The position numbers were made by a program, and so were the translations under genes. Shown here one piece after another: positions 45,647-54,590 of a DNA stretch of 64,000 bases (its first letter is position 1; every line of letters begins with the position of its first letter). Location: the NCBI RefSeq assembly GCF_023897015.1, contig NZ_JAMHFY010000023.1, positions 1 to 64,000 on the forward strand. The letters are read 5' to 3'. This DNA is from Desulfosporosinus nitroreducens. Lineage in GTDB: Bacteria; Bacillota; Desulfitobacteriia; Desulfitobacteriales; Desulfitobacteriaceae. The notes below the pieces were generated by a model. The model made no database searches and had not been told where the DNA came from. It was given only the letters and a program-made list of their open reading frames with translations.

Positions 45647-45954
45647 AGCATCTCACCTGTTTTCGCTTCTTTAAATTTATATTGTATTTCCTGAATAGCA
45701 GCTTCCACCGACGATGTGTCTCCGAAGATGGCGATCATAATCAGATTCTGCGGGCAATGACCTTTAATGTCTTCTACCACTACTCCGGCTGCTTTTTCAG
45801 CAATATCAGCAGCAAAAACCATATCAATCAACCGTCCCTGAACCAAACCTACAGCATCATAGTTCTCGATAGGGATTGTTGAAGCGGAGCCTTTTCGCCG
45901 AAAGAGAATATCCACTGTCCCACTGGATGGGGATTTAATAATTCGATATTCCAT
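45643..45954 (-). CDS. Divergent single-domain BMC protein with N-terminal extension
   Basis: 103 residues. About 30 residues of beta-rich extension (YRIIKSPSSGTVDILFRRKG) precede a BMC domain (YDAVGLVQGRLIDMVFAADI, DIKGHCPQNLIMIAIFGDTS). The pore segment has Cys and Pro-Gln in place of the usual Gly-Gly. It is not a standard PduA type; I cannot match it to a named subtype. Overlap with the vertex gene suggests tight co-expression. Confidence 0.82.
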   Translation of the reverse strand: MEYRIIKSPSSGTVDILFRRKGSASTIPIENYDAVGLVQGRLIDMVFAADIAEKAAGVVVEDIKGHCPQNLIMIAIFGDTSSVEAAIQEIQYKFKEAKTGEML

Positions 45955-45973
45955 GTGTGAAAGTCACTCCTGT

Positions 45974-46816
45974 CTAAAGGATTTCCTGGGTGCAGTTAAG
46001 TGCAATACCTAAAGGGGTTACAAACATGGGGTTTTGTGGCTTATAGGTGGGAAGGTTAGTTTGTTTAGCGATAATATCTTCGATTCCTTCCAGGCAACAG
46101 GTTCCCCCTACCAGATAGATCTCTTTTACTTGGTATTCACGTATATGGCGACTGATAATGGATGAGACTTTTTCAATGACAGGACGCAATACGGGCATTA
46201 GTTCTCTGTGATTTTTGAAATCCCGCTTATATTGATCCGCATCCTCAAAGCTCATTTTATAGGCACCGGAAATAACGAGAGAAAAGTGAGTGCCGCCTGT
46301 AGGTTCATCGTCGACATGAACTACTTTGCCGTCTTTCAGAATGGCAGTTCCCGTAGTGCCGCCGCCGATATCGACAATCGCTCCGTCTTGAATTTTGAGT
46401 ACAGCATTAGCTGCCGTAGGTTCATCCAATACGTTGGTAACTTCAAAACCAGCCCCTTGAACTACATGTTTGATAGCGCCTGAGTCAAGGGTAACAGTCC
46501 CTGGAGGAAGCGCTGCTGCTGCGTAGATCAGTTCAGCGCCCAGTTTCTCTTCGAGTTCCTGTTTTAATTCTTTAACTATGCGAATTGCACCGATATAGTC
46601 TACCACCATGCCATCTTTGACAACACTGGCAAAACGATAGGCGCCGGCCACAGGTTGATAATTCTCATCAAGGACTGCCAGAACAATATAGGCTGTTCCC
46701 AGGTCAACACCAGTGTAATAAACGGAGGATTTATTTAATATGGGTGTTGTGATGACTTTCTCAAAATCACGAACGAGTTGATCGCAGTATTGAAAAGTTG
46801 CATTTACATTTTCCAT
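45974..46816 (-). CDS. eutJ: EutJ-like Hsp70/actin-fold chaperone
   Basis: 280 residues with the ATPase fold motifs GVDLGTAYIVLAVLD, VVDIGGGTTGTAIL and VGGTCCLEGIEDI. Thought to be an assembly or reactivation chaperone of BMC loci; no substrate-binding domain as in full DnaK. It overlaps the EutT-like gene by 13 bases. Confidence 0.92.
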   Translation of the reverse strand: MENVNATFQYCDQLVRDFEKVITTPILNKSSVYYTGVDLGTAYIVLAVLDENYQPVAGAYRFASVVKDGMVVDYIGAIRIVKELKQELEEKLGAELIYAAAALPPGTVTLDSGAIKHVVQGAGFEVTNVLDEPTAANAVLKIQDGAIVDIGGGTTGTAILKDGKVVHVDDEPTGGTHFSLVISGAYKMSFEDADQYKRDFKNHRELMPVLRPVIEKVSSIISRHIREYQVKEIYLVGGTCCLEGIEDIIAKQTNLPTYKPQNPMFVTPLGIALNCTQEIL

Positions 46817-47475
46817 TTCCTACCTCCAGAAAACTTCCACATCATTATGCAGAGTATGTTAATGATCAGATTAACCGTATCAATCAGGTCTTGGCGTGAA
46901 CAGACTTGCTTCTCTTCGTCCCAATAGGTTTCCAAAAGGGCTGGTTCGACCTCTCGCAGGGAGGCACGCAAGTGATTTAACAGAGCAATCTCTTTTCCAT
47001 TTTCCAATCCCACGTAAAACTCACTGATGTCAATAGATTGTTTCAGATTCTCGGCTCGTGTTTTAATTTCTTCTGCCGTCAATCCCCAAAAATGAAGGTT
47101 GTCCGGGACTATCTGTTCCCGTTCAGCGTTTCGCACGTTTCGGAAGCATTTAGCTAGTGCCATGACTTCCTCTGACAGAGTGAGATTTCCAGTGTGTAGA
47201 ATTTCTGTGGCAGTCAGGATAAATAAGGATTCTATGGATTCCATTTTTCCAAGCAGCCTCAGAGTACACCAGTTTTCCCGTACTTGCATCCGACTGGTCT
47301 CGTCGATTTTTAATGTTTTGCTGTCACTGCCCTGAGCCTGAACCAGCGTAACTCGTCTGTCCACCAGAAATTGACGGGCACCTGGGGTAATCTTTGTATC
47401 TGATTCCAGAACATAAGTTTCAAAGGGCCCAGCTTTATATAAATCCCGCAGTTCCATTTCAGTGATGAATTTCAT
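46804..47475 (-). CDS. EutT-like protein lacking the CCxxC metal motif
   Basis: 223 residues. MKFITEMELRDLYKAG and LTPSAR-like ITPGARQFLVDRRV match the start of the EutT adenosyltransferase, and ALLNHLRASLREVEPALLET plus the C-terminal helix match its end. The central CCxxC cluster motif required by EutT is absent. CutC is a glycyl-radical enzyme and needs no adenosylcobalamin, so this may have a structural or different role. Homology is by eye and distant. Confidence 0.7.
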   Translation of the reverse strand: MKFITEMELRDLYKAGPFETYVLESDTKITPGARQFLVDRRVTLVQAQGSDSKTLKIDETSRMQVRENWCTLRLLGKMESIESLFILTATEILHTGNLTLSEEVMALAKCFRNVRNAEREQIVPDNLHFWGLTAEEIKTRAENLKQSIDISEFYVGLENGKEIALLNHLRASLREVEPALLETYWDEEKQVCSRQDLIDTVNLIINILCIMMWKFSGGRKWKM

Positions 47476-47593
47476 TGCCTCACCTGCCTTTCCTGAGATC
47501 TCCTTTCAGCAAACTTCTCATAGATTATTGCTGAAGTGATTAGATTTAAGTGAAACGTTAAACTGGGATCACGAATATATCTATATCAAAAAC

Positions 47594-48049
47594 TCAATTA
47601 TTTTCAGATGTTTCTTGTTTTCCAAATAAATATTGCTTCAAGGCTTCCACGCCTGTATTATCGTTTAATGAAATCCAGAAGTAAGGTTCATCAATCCCGA
47701 TTTTTTTTAACTGTTGAATACACAACTTGGAATTTTCCGGGACTAAATCAATCTTGGTAATTATTCCAATGACGGGACAAGTAAATGTTTTGGCAAAAGC
47801 AGGCGGATATACTTCCCTGGGTTTCGATTGATCAACAAGCATGAGCACATGAGATGCAGCTTGTGCAGTTGCAATCAGATATTTATACATAGAAGCGTTT
47901 TCAAGATATGAGCCCGGTGTGTCAATGGTATTCTTCCCATAAATAACATCTTGGGTCTTTTTTAAGGGCCTTGTAGAGTCATTTAAAACATTGGCCAGGG
48001 TGGATTTGCCTGATTGGGTTGGACCGACGACCATAATTCGTTTTTTCAT
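47594..48049 (-). CDS. eutP: EutP/PduV-family small GTPase
   Basis: 151 residues with P-loop GPTQSGKST (9-17), DTPGSY (G3) and TKIDLV (G4). Some EutP proteins have been shown to be acetate kinases in ethanolamine pathways; PduV is linked to compartment placement. It overlaps the EutS-like gene by 4 bases (ATGA), so the two are translated together. Confidence 0.93.
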   Translation of the reverse strand: MKKRIMVVGPTQSGKSTLANVLNDSTRPLKKTQDVIYGKNTIDTPGSYLENASMYKYLIATAQAASHVLMLVDQSKPREVYPPAFAKTFTCPVIGIITKIDLVPENSKLCIQQLKKIGIDEPYFWISLNDNTGVEALKQYLFGKQETSENN

Positions 48050-48399
48050 GTGCGTGTAATCTTGGCAGGCGTGAAGCCTAACAGCTTTTCCAGGGTGTCA
48101 TTAATGGCAATCATGGCCGCTTCGACACTTGCCACATCACCGGATATAACCAATGATCCTGTAAAACGATCAAGAAAACCTATCTCTACATCAGAGGTCT
48201 TTGTGGCAACATCGGCTGCTATAATTGCTGTCTCACTGGGAGTGAGGGTTAAAATTCCAATCGATCCTTGTTCTTCAATGCCTAGACGTTCGTACAAGTC
48301 TTGTACAGGCGAGGCTATTATATGAGCCAGCGTGACTTGCTTGCCAGGCACGGATTCTTGGATAATACGTTTTCTGTCAAACTCATCGGCTGCACTCAT
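48046..48399 (-). CDS. eutS: EutS/PduU-like circularly permuted BMC-H shell protein
   Basis: 117 residues. [57 protein letters not shown] closely follow EutS. Its permuted fold puts an N-terminal beta-barrel over the hexamer pore. GGAGGG precedes the ATG. Confidence 0.95.
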   Translation of the reverse strand: MSAADEFDRKRIIQESVPGKQVTLAHIIASPVQDLYERLGIEEQGSIGILTLTPSETAIIAADVATKTSDVEIGFLDRFTGSLVISGDVASVEAAMIAINDTLEKLLGFTPAKITRT

Positions 48400-48425
48400 A
48401 AAATCCCTCCGTCAGGTATAAGGGT

Positions 48426-49409
48426 TTAATGTCTGATGACTTCAACCTGTAAGTCATACCCTTTTATGAACTCTTCAATTTTATCTAACTCTTCTTCTTT
48501 GAAGCTTAAATCCTCGCTGATAGCGTATTTTAAGTCCAATTGCTTATATTTGTTAATGCCCAATTTATGATAAGGAAGCAAGTCTATACCCTGAAAGTTT
48601 TTGTAACGTTTGAAGGACTCTAGAAATTCCAGTGTTCTTCGCAGGGTGTCTGCACTATCATTCAGTCCCCTGATGAGGGGCATCCTGACCTTAACTGTAT
48701 ATCCGCGGCGTATGAGTTCTGTCAGGTTGTCCAGAATACGTTCATTGCGCACCCCAGTAAGTTCATAATGCCGCTCAGAATCGATTTGCTTAATATCATA
48801 TAAAAACAAATCAGTAAACTGCGCAATCGTAAGCAGGGAATCCAGTTTTACATATCCCGAGGTTTCAATGGCTGTGTGAATTCCCATGCGCTTGCATTCC
48901 GTCAACAGGTTGGTGGCAAATTCCGGTTGTGCTGTGACTTCCCCTCCCCCAAGAGTGACTCCACCGCCTGAACTGAGGTAGAAGGGCAAATCCTGTTGAA
49001 TAATTTCCAGGACTTCGGAAATAGTTTTATCCGTGCCAACAATGGACAGTGCCTGTTTAGGACATACGGTTTCGCACTTTCGGCAACCGACACAGTCGAT
49101 ACTTCTCCGGACTTTATGCACGAGTCTTTCACTTTTAGTTTGCAGTTGCCCGTCTTCTCCATCTAAGAAATGATGTATTTGGACGGGACAAACAGGAATA
49201 CAGTTGCCACAGTCAACGCACAAATCCTCTTTGAACATGACCTGATATTTTCGTTCAAGTCCCTCCGGATTTGAACACCACTTGCATCTCAGGGGACACC
49301 CTTTGAAAAAAATTAATGTTCTAACGCCCGGTCCATCATAGATGGAATACTTCTGGACATTGAAGACTCTTGCCTTTCTTTCTAAGAAGCTACCGGTTTC
49401 TGTACTCAT
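48426..49409 (-). CDS. cutD: CutC-activating radical-SAM enzyme
   Basis: Installs the glycyl radical on CutC. The AdoMet cluster motif CPLRCKWC (CxxxCxxC) is followed by a two-[4Fe-4S] ferredoxin insert (CVDCGNCIPVC, CVGCRKCETVC) as in choline-type activases; then GGGVTLGGGEVT and the DIKQIDSERHYELTGV segment. 327 residues. It is separated from cutC by a winged-helix gene and an EamA transporter gene rather than being adjacent, as is usual in cut loci. Confidence 0.95.
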   Translation of the reverse strand: MSTETGSFLERKARVFNVQKYSIYDGPGVRTLIFFKGCPLRCKWCSNPEGLERKYQVMFKEDLCVDCGNCIPVCPVQIHHFLDGEDGQLQTKSERLVHKVRRSIDCVGCRKCETVCPKQALSIVGTDKTISEVLEIIQQDLPFYLSSGGGVTLGGGEVTAQPEFATNLLTECKRMGIHTAIETSGYVKLDSLLTIAQFTDLFLYDIKQIDSERHYELTGVRNERILDNLTELIRRGYTVKVRMPLIRGLNDSADTLRRTLEFLESFKRYKNFQGIDLLPYHKLGINKYKQLDLKYAISEDLSFKEEELDKIEEFIKGYDLQVEVIRH

Positions 49410-49446
49410 ATTGTCCCCATCCCTCTAAAAAGTCCCCTGCAAAAAT

Positions 49447-49737
49447 TTAATTCTGATTCCACCCTTTGGGAAGATACTTTTTGAGAAGTCTTCTCCCCTC
49501 ATCATTGATGGAGTAGTAAATGACCAATTCTCCCTTGTCATCAAGTTCCACATCATTATCGTCTAGGATAAAGTTCGCTTTCATATCAAGGAGATGATCA
49601 ACAAAGACCTTCTTTGTAAACTGTTTTTCTGTGCCATATTCCGGTTTCAACGCCTTCATAATCTCGCCCGCGCTGGCTTTGTCAACCGTGGAAACATAAT
49701 GAAGCACTCTGAATCGCAGTGGTAATGTGTCCGCCAT
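49447..49737 (-). CDS. Small winged-helix-like protein
   Basis: 96 residues, one winged-helix-like fold: LRFRVLHYVSTVDKASAGEI, KALKPEYGTEKQFTKKVFVD, LDDKGELVIYYSIN, GRRLLKKYLPKG. Similar small proteins occur in other cut clusters. It may be a local regulator or a GRE-associated subunit. The transporter gene ends 3 bases upstream. AAAGGAGAGG precedes the ATG. Confidence 0.75.
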   Translation of the reverse strand: MADTLPLRFRVLHYVSTVDKASAGEIMKALKPEYGTEKQFTKKVFVDHLLDMKANFILDDNDVELDDKGELVIYYSINDEGRRLLKKYLPKGWNQN

Positions 49738-49739
49738 GA

Positions 49740-50750
49740 TTATGCCACCTCTCCTTTCTTGAAAAACTCCTTCGGGTTAATAGCCACTAGAGTAGCCCCT
49801 ATCAGTACCAGAAGACTGCCTATAACCAGGTTCTGCGTAAGGGGGGATTTCAAGAAAATAACCGAGAAGATAACTCCCCACATGACATAGGTTCCGTTAA
49901 GAGCCATTCCTTTGGCCACGCCAATGGTGGTGTTAGCCTTATACCATGCCAAGTAGGATACCGCCGCCGCCAAGGCAGCAATAGCAAATGCCCCGAGTGT
50001 TCCAGGCAGAGTGAAAACTTGGGAAACGATAGCCCAGCCACCGACGATAGGAAGAACGAAAACAGCCAGAAAAAGACCAGAAGTCAGCTCACGAATATTG
50101 ATGGCAACTTTTGGGTCAATCATGGACATACCGAATACCGCCAAAACGGCTTCCGCGCCCCAACCCAACGCAGCTAATGATGCAAAGAGAAGACCGAGGT
50201 AGAAGGTCTCACTGTTCCCGCCTTCGGGTGGAACATAGGATATGACGATAGCTCCAACAACGGAGAGAAGCATACCAACCCAAACGCGCGGTACAATTTG
50301 TTGTTTAAGGAAAATTCGGGAAAGAAGAGCACCAACAATGGGATATAGGGCTGTAATTGTTAAAGCATAAGCAGGTCCTGCCAGAGAAATCCCCAATAGG
50401 TATCCGCCATTAGCAATTGGTCCACCCAGCAAGGCCGCTACACAAACCATTTGACCTGGGAACGTTTTAAGACTGCGAAGAATTTCTTTTAACCGTCCTG
50501 CCCCGCCGTTATAGAGGAGCAACCATAGGCCTGCAAAAGAATCGTTCATGCAGGCGGCGGCAAGTGGGATGGCAAATATGGCGGCACTTTCACCCATGAT
50601 AGGTACCATACTTAAAGCCAGCCCTAAGAGAACACTGTTCAAACCCCAAGTACAGCCGCTGAAAAGACCTGTAAAGACACCTTTTTTGGCAAAGTTTGCA
50701 TTCAATTTTTCCTTCATCATAATAGCTTTTTGATTTCCAGATATGCTCAT
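49740..50750 (-). CDS. EamA (DMT) family transporter
   Basis: 336 residues, ten helices in two EamA repeats (about 25-165 and 180-325), with NGGYLLGISLAGPAYALTIT, ALYPIVGALLSRIFL and NTTIGVAKGMALNGTYVMWG. In choline BMC loci drug/metabolite-type carriers fill a transport slot; choline uptake or trimethylamine export are the candidates. AGGAGGGAGG precedes the ATG. Confidence 0.88.
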   Translation of the reverse strand: MSISGNQKAIMMKEKLNANFAKKGVFTGLFSGCTWGLNSVLLGLALSMVPIMGESAAIFAIPLAAACMNDSFAGLWLLLYNGGAGRLKEILRSLKTFPGQMVCVAALLGGPIANGGYLLGISLAGPAYALTITALYPIVGALLSRIFLKQQIVPRVWVGMLLSVVGAIVISYVPPEGGNSETFYLGLLFASLAALGWGAEAVLAVFGMSMIDPKVAINIRELTSGLFLAVFVLPIVGGWAIVSQVFTLPGTLGAFAIAALAAAVSYLAWYKANTTIGVAKGMALNGTYVMWGVIFSVIFLKSPLTQNLVIGSLLVLIGATLVAINPKEFFKKGEVA

Positions 50751-50831
50751 CTAGGCTATCCTCCCTCCTTATTTACGGAAGATCTGTAGAGCTTAAATTC
50801 TTCAGATATTCCATTTAAAATAAAACTTATT

Positions 50832-53375
50832 CTAAAAGTGATCTAACACTGTTCTGCTAATAATTTCATCCTGTACTTCCTTGCACAGTTCTACGAAGTA
50901 AGCACTGTACCCAGCGACGCGAATGATTAAGTCTCGATACTTGTCAGGTTCGATTTGCGCTTTCTTCAATACTTCGTTATCAACATAACTGAACTGCATC
51001 TGACCATTTCCGAGGATGGATGCTGTTCTGAGCAAGGTGATCAGGCCATTTTCTCCTTCCGGAGTTTCCAGAATGCCTCGTAACAGTTTGAAGTTGTGTA
51101 CCATACCAATATTCATAGACTCGTTACTTAGCTTGCTGACCGATTTAATGATAGCTGTGGGTCCCAATTTGTCGGCACCTTGTGTCGGGCTAATTCCATC
51201 TGACAAAGGTGTCCAGGCCAAGCGTCCATTCGCGGATGCACCAGTAATTTCTCCGATAGGCGTGTTGTTCGAAATGGATAAGGTACCATGAGTAAAGTTC
51301 GAGTACAGCATTTTAAAGGTTTGGTGAACCCGTTCAGTCCAGATGATGATATCCGAGGCAATTTCATCGGCATAGTCATCGTCATTTCCATATTTCGGTG
51401 CATTTAGACAATCCGTGCGAATGGATTCGAAGCCTTCGTAGTTCGCAACCAATGCCTCTCGGATTTGTTTTAGAGTATATTTCTTGTCGTCAAAAACCAG
51501 CTTTTTAATAGCGGCCATCGAATCAGCATAGGTTCCTAAGCCGGAGAAGATAAGTCCAGGGCCGCAATTGACTAGAGCGCCACCGTTTGTAACATCGGTG
51601 CCTTTTTCCATACACCCTTCTACCAGTAAAGACATGAGGGGTTTTGGAGCTACGTCTCTGTGAACCCGCTGGCTGACAAGAGTTCCTATGGCAGATAAGC
51701 GGATAATATGCTCGATTTGTTGTTTGCAGGCAGCATCAAATTCTTCATAGGTCTTGATATTGTCAAGATCTCCTGTGTCTAGACCTTGCATGGTGCCATG
51801 CCATTTCATCATACCGCGATTAAGAACAAATTCTATAGCAATAGGCCATTGGGTATAACCGGTGGATGTCCATTGATAAATTCGGCCGGACTTTTGCGGT
51901 TCTACGCAGCCCATAAGGCAATAATCCCGTGAATCTTCTATGGAGAATCCCTTGGCAAGCATCATTTTGATATGAGAATCATCAAAGTGACAGGCGGGGA
52001 ATCCAAGCCCTGCTTTAACAACGTCGACGATCTTCTTCAAATATTGTTGCGGTGATTTGTTGTGAATCCGGCAAGCCAGAGACGGTTGATACATCTTAGT
52101 GAAACGAACGGCATCCATAATCAGATACGTCAGATCGTTGGTTGCGTCACCACCGGTTCTCTTCTGTCCGCCAATAGTACAGTTGATAAACGGTTGATAG
52201 CCTGCAAAATACTTTGCTCCCAGTTCACTGGAGAGCCACATTACTTCGGAGCATTTAATAATAAAACTACTCAGCAGTTCAAAGGCTTCTAATTTGTTCA
52301 TTCGGCCTGCTTCCATGTCGGCCTTGAACATGGGATAAATGTATTGATCCAAGCGTCCGAGGGAAATACCTGTTTGGTTCTCTTCCACTACAAACAAGGA
52401 TTCTAGGGTCCAGATGGACTGGAGTGCTTCATGGAAAGTACGAGGCGGATTAGCTGGTACAGACGTTAAAATATCGGAAATCTTGTAAAGTTCTTTCTGT
52501 CGGGCTAAGTCATGCTCTCTGTCAGCCAGTTCTCTTGCATAATCAGAAAGCCGTTTGGCATAAGCCAAAATACCGTCACAAGTCTCTATCTCCGCTTTAT
52601 AGAAGTAAATCTTATCCATGTCATCCGGATTTTCCATGGACAATTGGTTCAATCTGTCGACAGCTTCCTGTCTTACAGCGTTAATACCCTTTTTAATCAG
52701 TATGACATCGTAACCCGGGCAAGTGTCTCCACCGCCGTTGACCTGATGGTAAGAAAGGTCACTGACAAAAGATTCGCCAGAAAATGACCATACCCCAGCC
52801 TCTTCATATTGATTCTGACAAATCTCATCTAGGCTCTTTCCTTCCCAGTAGGGGAAGATTTCTTCCCGCAGAATCCGCTTGTCCTCCTCACTGACTTGGA
52901 AGGGATCCTGGGGCCGAGTTGACATGGTGTCTAGTTCGTCCCGAACCCATCTCCAGGCAATATCCGGGGATACTGCACCAGCTCTTGGTTTACCACAAGG
53001 ATGTCCTACAATCAACTCATCGTTTTGAATCACCAAGGGAGCAGTCTCACAGGCTTTTCTAAAGCACTTGGCCCGTAGGAGAATTTTGGGTAACCCCACA
53101 TTTTCCTTGGTCACTTGGGTGAAGGCTCTGGCACGATAAATACTAACACTTGGTTTAACCTTTAAATAAGCTGCTTTCAGTCGTTCCAGTCGAGGTGTCA
53201 GTCCTGTGATTTCCCCTTCATAGACAGGTGATTTTGTCACAGTGTTTGTTGCCGGAGTGTTTGCGGACAATTCCTTGGAAATCCCCTGAAACAATTTCAT
53301 GATGGCGGATGTTTCCTCTGGGGACAAGTGTTTTGTGGCATCCGCAAATTTATTTGAAAACTCTTTGATATCCAA
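50832..53375 (-). CDS. cutC: Choline trimethylamine-lyase (glycyl-radical enzyme)
   Basis: Cleaves choline to trimethylamine and acetaldehyde. 847 residues against 846 in Desulfovibrio alaskensis CutC. All active-site residues known from that enzyme are here, shifted by one: Tyr209, Asp217, Phe396, Cys490 (GCVEP), Glu492, Thr503 and Tyr507. The glycyl radical residue is Gly822 in RVAGYSA. The first 45 residues (helix [20 protein letters not shown] and a Thr/Pro/Asn linker) look like an encapsulation peptide. Fifth gene of the minus-strand operon, behind two shell genes, ALDH and ADH. Confidence 0.97.
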   Translation of the reverse strand: MDIKEFSNKFADATKHLSPEETSAIMKLFQGISKELSANTPATNTVTKSPVYEGEITGLTPRLERLKAAYLKVKPSVSIYRARAFTQVTKENVGLPKILLRAKCFRKACETAPLVIQNDELIVGHPCGKPRAGAVSPDIAWRWVRDELDTMSTRPQDPFQVSEEDKRILREEIFPYWEGKSLDEICQNQYEEAGVWSFSGESFVSDLSYHQVNGGGDTCPGYDVILIKKGINAVRQEAVDRLNQLSMENPDDMDKIYFYKAEIETCDGILAYAKRLSDYARELADREHDLARQKELYKISDILTSVPANPPRTFHEALQSIWTLESLFVVEENQTGISLGRLDQYIYPMFKADMEAGRMNKLEAFELLSSFIIKCSEVMWLSSELGAKYFAGYQPFINCTIGGQKRTGGDATNDLTYLIMDAVRFTKMYQPSLACRIHNKSPQQYLKKIVDVVKAGLGFPACHFDDSHIKMMLAKGFSIEDSRDYCLMGCVEPQKSGRIYQWTSTGYTQWPIAIEFVLNRGMMKWHGTMQGLDTGDLDNIKTYEEFDAACKQQIEHIIRLSAIGTLVSQRVHRDVAPKPLMSLLVEGCMEKGTDVTNGGALVNCGPGLIFSGLGTYADSMAAIKKLVFDDKKYTLKQIREALVANYEGFESIRTDCLNAPKYGNDDDYADEIASDIIIWTERVHQTFKMLYSNFTHGTLSISNNTPIGEITGASANGRLAWTPLSDGISPTQGADKLGPTAIIKSVSKLSNESMNIGMVHNFKLLRGILETPEGENGLITLLRTASILGNGQMQFSYVDNEVLKKAQIEPDKYRDLIIRVAGYSAYFVELCKEVQDEIISRTVLDHF

Positions 53376-53426
53376 CTTTCTTTCCTCCTCTTACTTAATT
53401 AAGCAGGATAAGCTTCTATTGATCGA

Positions 53427-54563
53427 TTAAAATGCTTTTTGATAGATACCGATCAGATCTTCTTTGGATGGTTGTCTAGGATTGGTGGGGGTACACCGAT
53501 CATGAAGGGCCAGCTCAACCATATTACTTACTTCGTTCTCAAAGTTGCTTTTATCAATTCCCAAATCGCGAATGCGACTGGGAATGCCCAGGGATTTCCT
53601 CAAATCCGCGACGGCCTGCATGAAATTTATCGTTCCTTCCCGGTTAGTCCGAGCAGGCAGTTGCAATATAGCGGCCAATTTCGCGTATTTTTGGGAAACG
53701 TTTCTACTGGTATTGCTGTTCAAATTAGCATTGTATTCAAGCACTGCACTCAGTAAAAGCGCATTGGATCTCCCGTGGGAAATGTGAAACGTTCCTCCCA
53801 AAGCATGGGCGAGGCTGTGGTTAATTCCCAGATTGGCATTTGTAAACGCCATACCCGCAATACAAGATGCATTTTGAATTCGCTCTCTCGCACTGGAATC
53901 AGTCACATCTTTATATAAAGTCCTGAGATTCCCAAAAATTAATTGGATCGCCTTTTCCGCAAGCGCATCAGTGCAATCCGTCGCCTCCGTAGAAACATAA
54001 GCCTCGATGGCATGTACCAAAGCATCAATACCGGTATCTGCCACCACGGACTGGGGTACATGCTGGATGCAAGTGGAATCAAGTATGGCTATATCCGGAG
54101 CCATCCACTCATCAACAATACACACCTTTTCCCCTTCGGCAGTAATGACGGCGAAATTCGTCACTTCAGATCCTGTCCCGCTTGTGGAAGGAATAGCAAT
54201 GAATAGCGGTTTCTTGAATTCCTCTCCGGCAGCTTTTCGGAACTGCCACAAAGAGTATAAAATGCCCTTAGCTGCATCAATGACAGACCCACCGCCCAAA
54301 GCGACGATAGTATCCGCACTGGTTTCCAGGTATCTTTTCATCCCTGCGGCAATAACTCTTACATCAGGGTCAGGAGTCACTTCCGTAAAAACAACAGACT
54401 TTATCCCTGTTTCATTAAGATAATCGATAGTTTTTTGAAGGTACCCCAACTTCTCCATAACAGAATCAGATACAATAAACGCACAGGACCCTTTGATTTC
54501 TTTAAGAAATTCCATGGATCCCTCGTTAAAATAGATCTTCGGTTTAATAACAAACTTTTTCAT
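53427..54563 (-). CDS. Iron-containing alcohol dehydrogenase (acetaldehyde to ethanol)
   Basis: 378-residue group III alcohol dehydrogenase. NAD-binding GGGSVIDAAKG, the STSGTGSEVT segment, and metal ligands Asp/His in DALVHAIEAYVS, AHALGGTFHISHGRSNALLL and HDRCTPTNPR. Regenerates NAD+ for the acetaldehyde dehydrogenase. No clear targeting extension. It stands between the Ser-variant ALDH gene and cutC, each 50 bases or less apart. Confidence 0.93.
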   Translation of the reverse strand: MKKFVIKPKIYFNEGSMEFLKEIKGSCAFIVSDSVMEKLGYLQKTIDYLNETGIKSVVFTEVTPDPDVRVIAAGMKRYLETSADTIVALGGGSVIDAAKGILYSLWQFRKAAGEEFKKPLFIAIPSTSGTGSEVTNFAVITAEGEKVCIVDEWMAPDIAILDSTCIQHVPQSVVADTGIDALVHAIEAYVSTEATDCTDALAEKAIQLIFGNLRTLYKDVTDSSARERIQNASCIAGMAFTNANLGINHSLAHALGGTFHISHGRSNALLLSAVLEYNANLNSNTSRNVSQKYAKLAAILQLPARTNREGTINFMQAVADLRKSLGIPSRIRDLGIDKSNFENEVSNMVELALHDRCTPTNPRQPSKEDLIGIYQKAF

Positions 54564-54590
54564 TAACGCGTCACCTCAATCGTCTCCGCA

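Noticed and set aside
50832-53375. Glycerol or propanediol dehydratase (glycyl-radical type)
   Set aside because: The CutC-specific Tyr209, Phe396, Thr503 and Tyr507 set and the choline-type locus argue for choline lyase.
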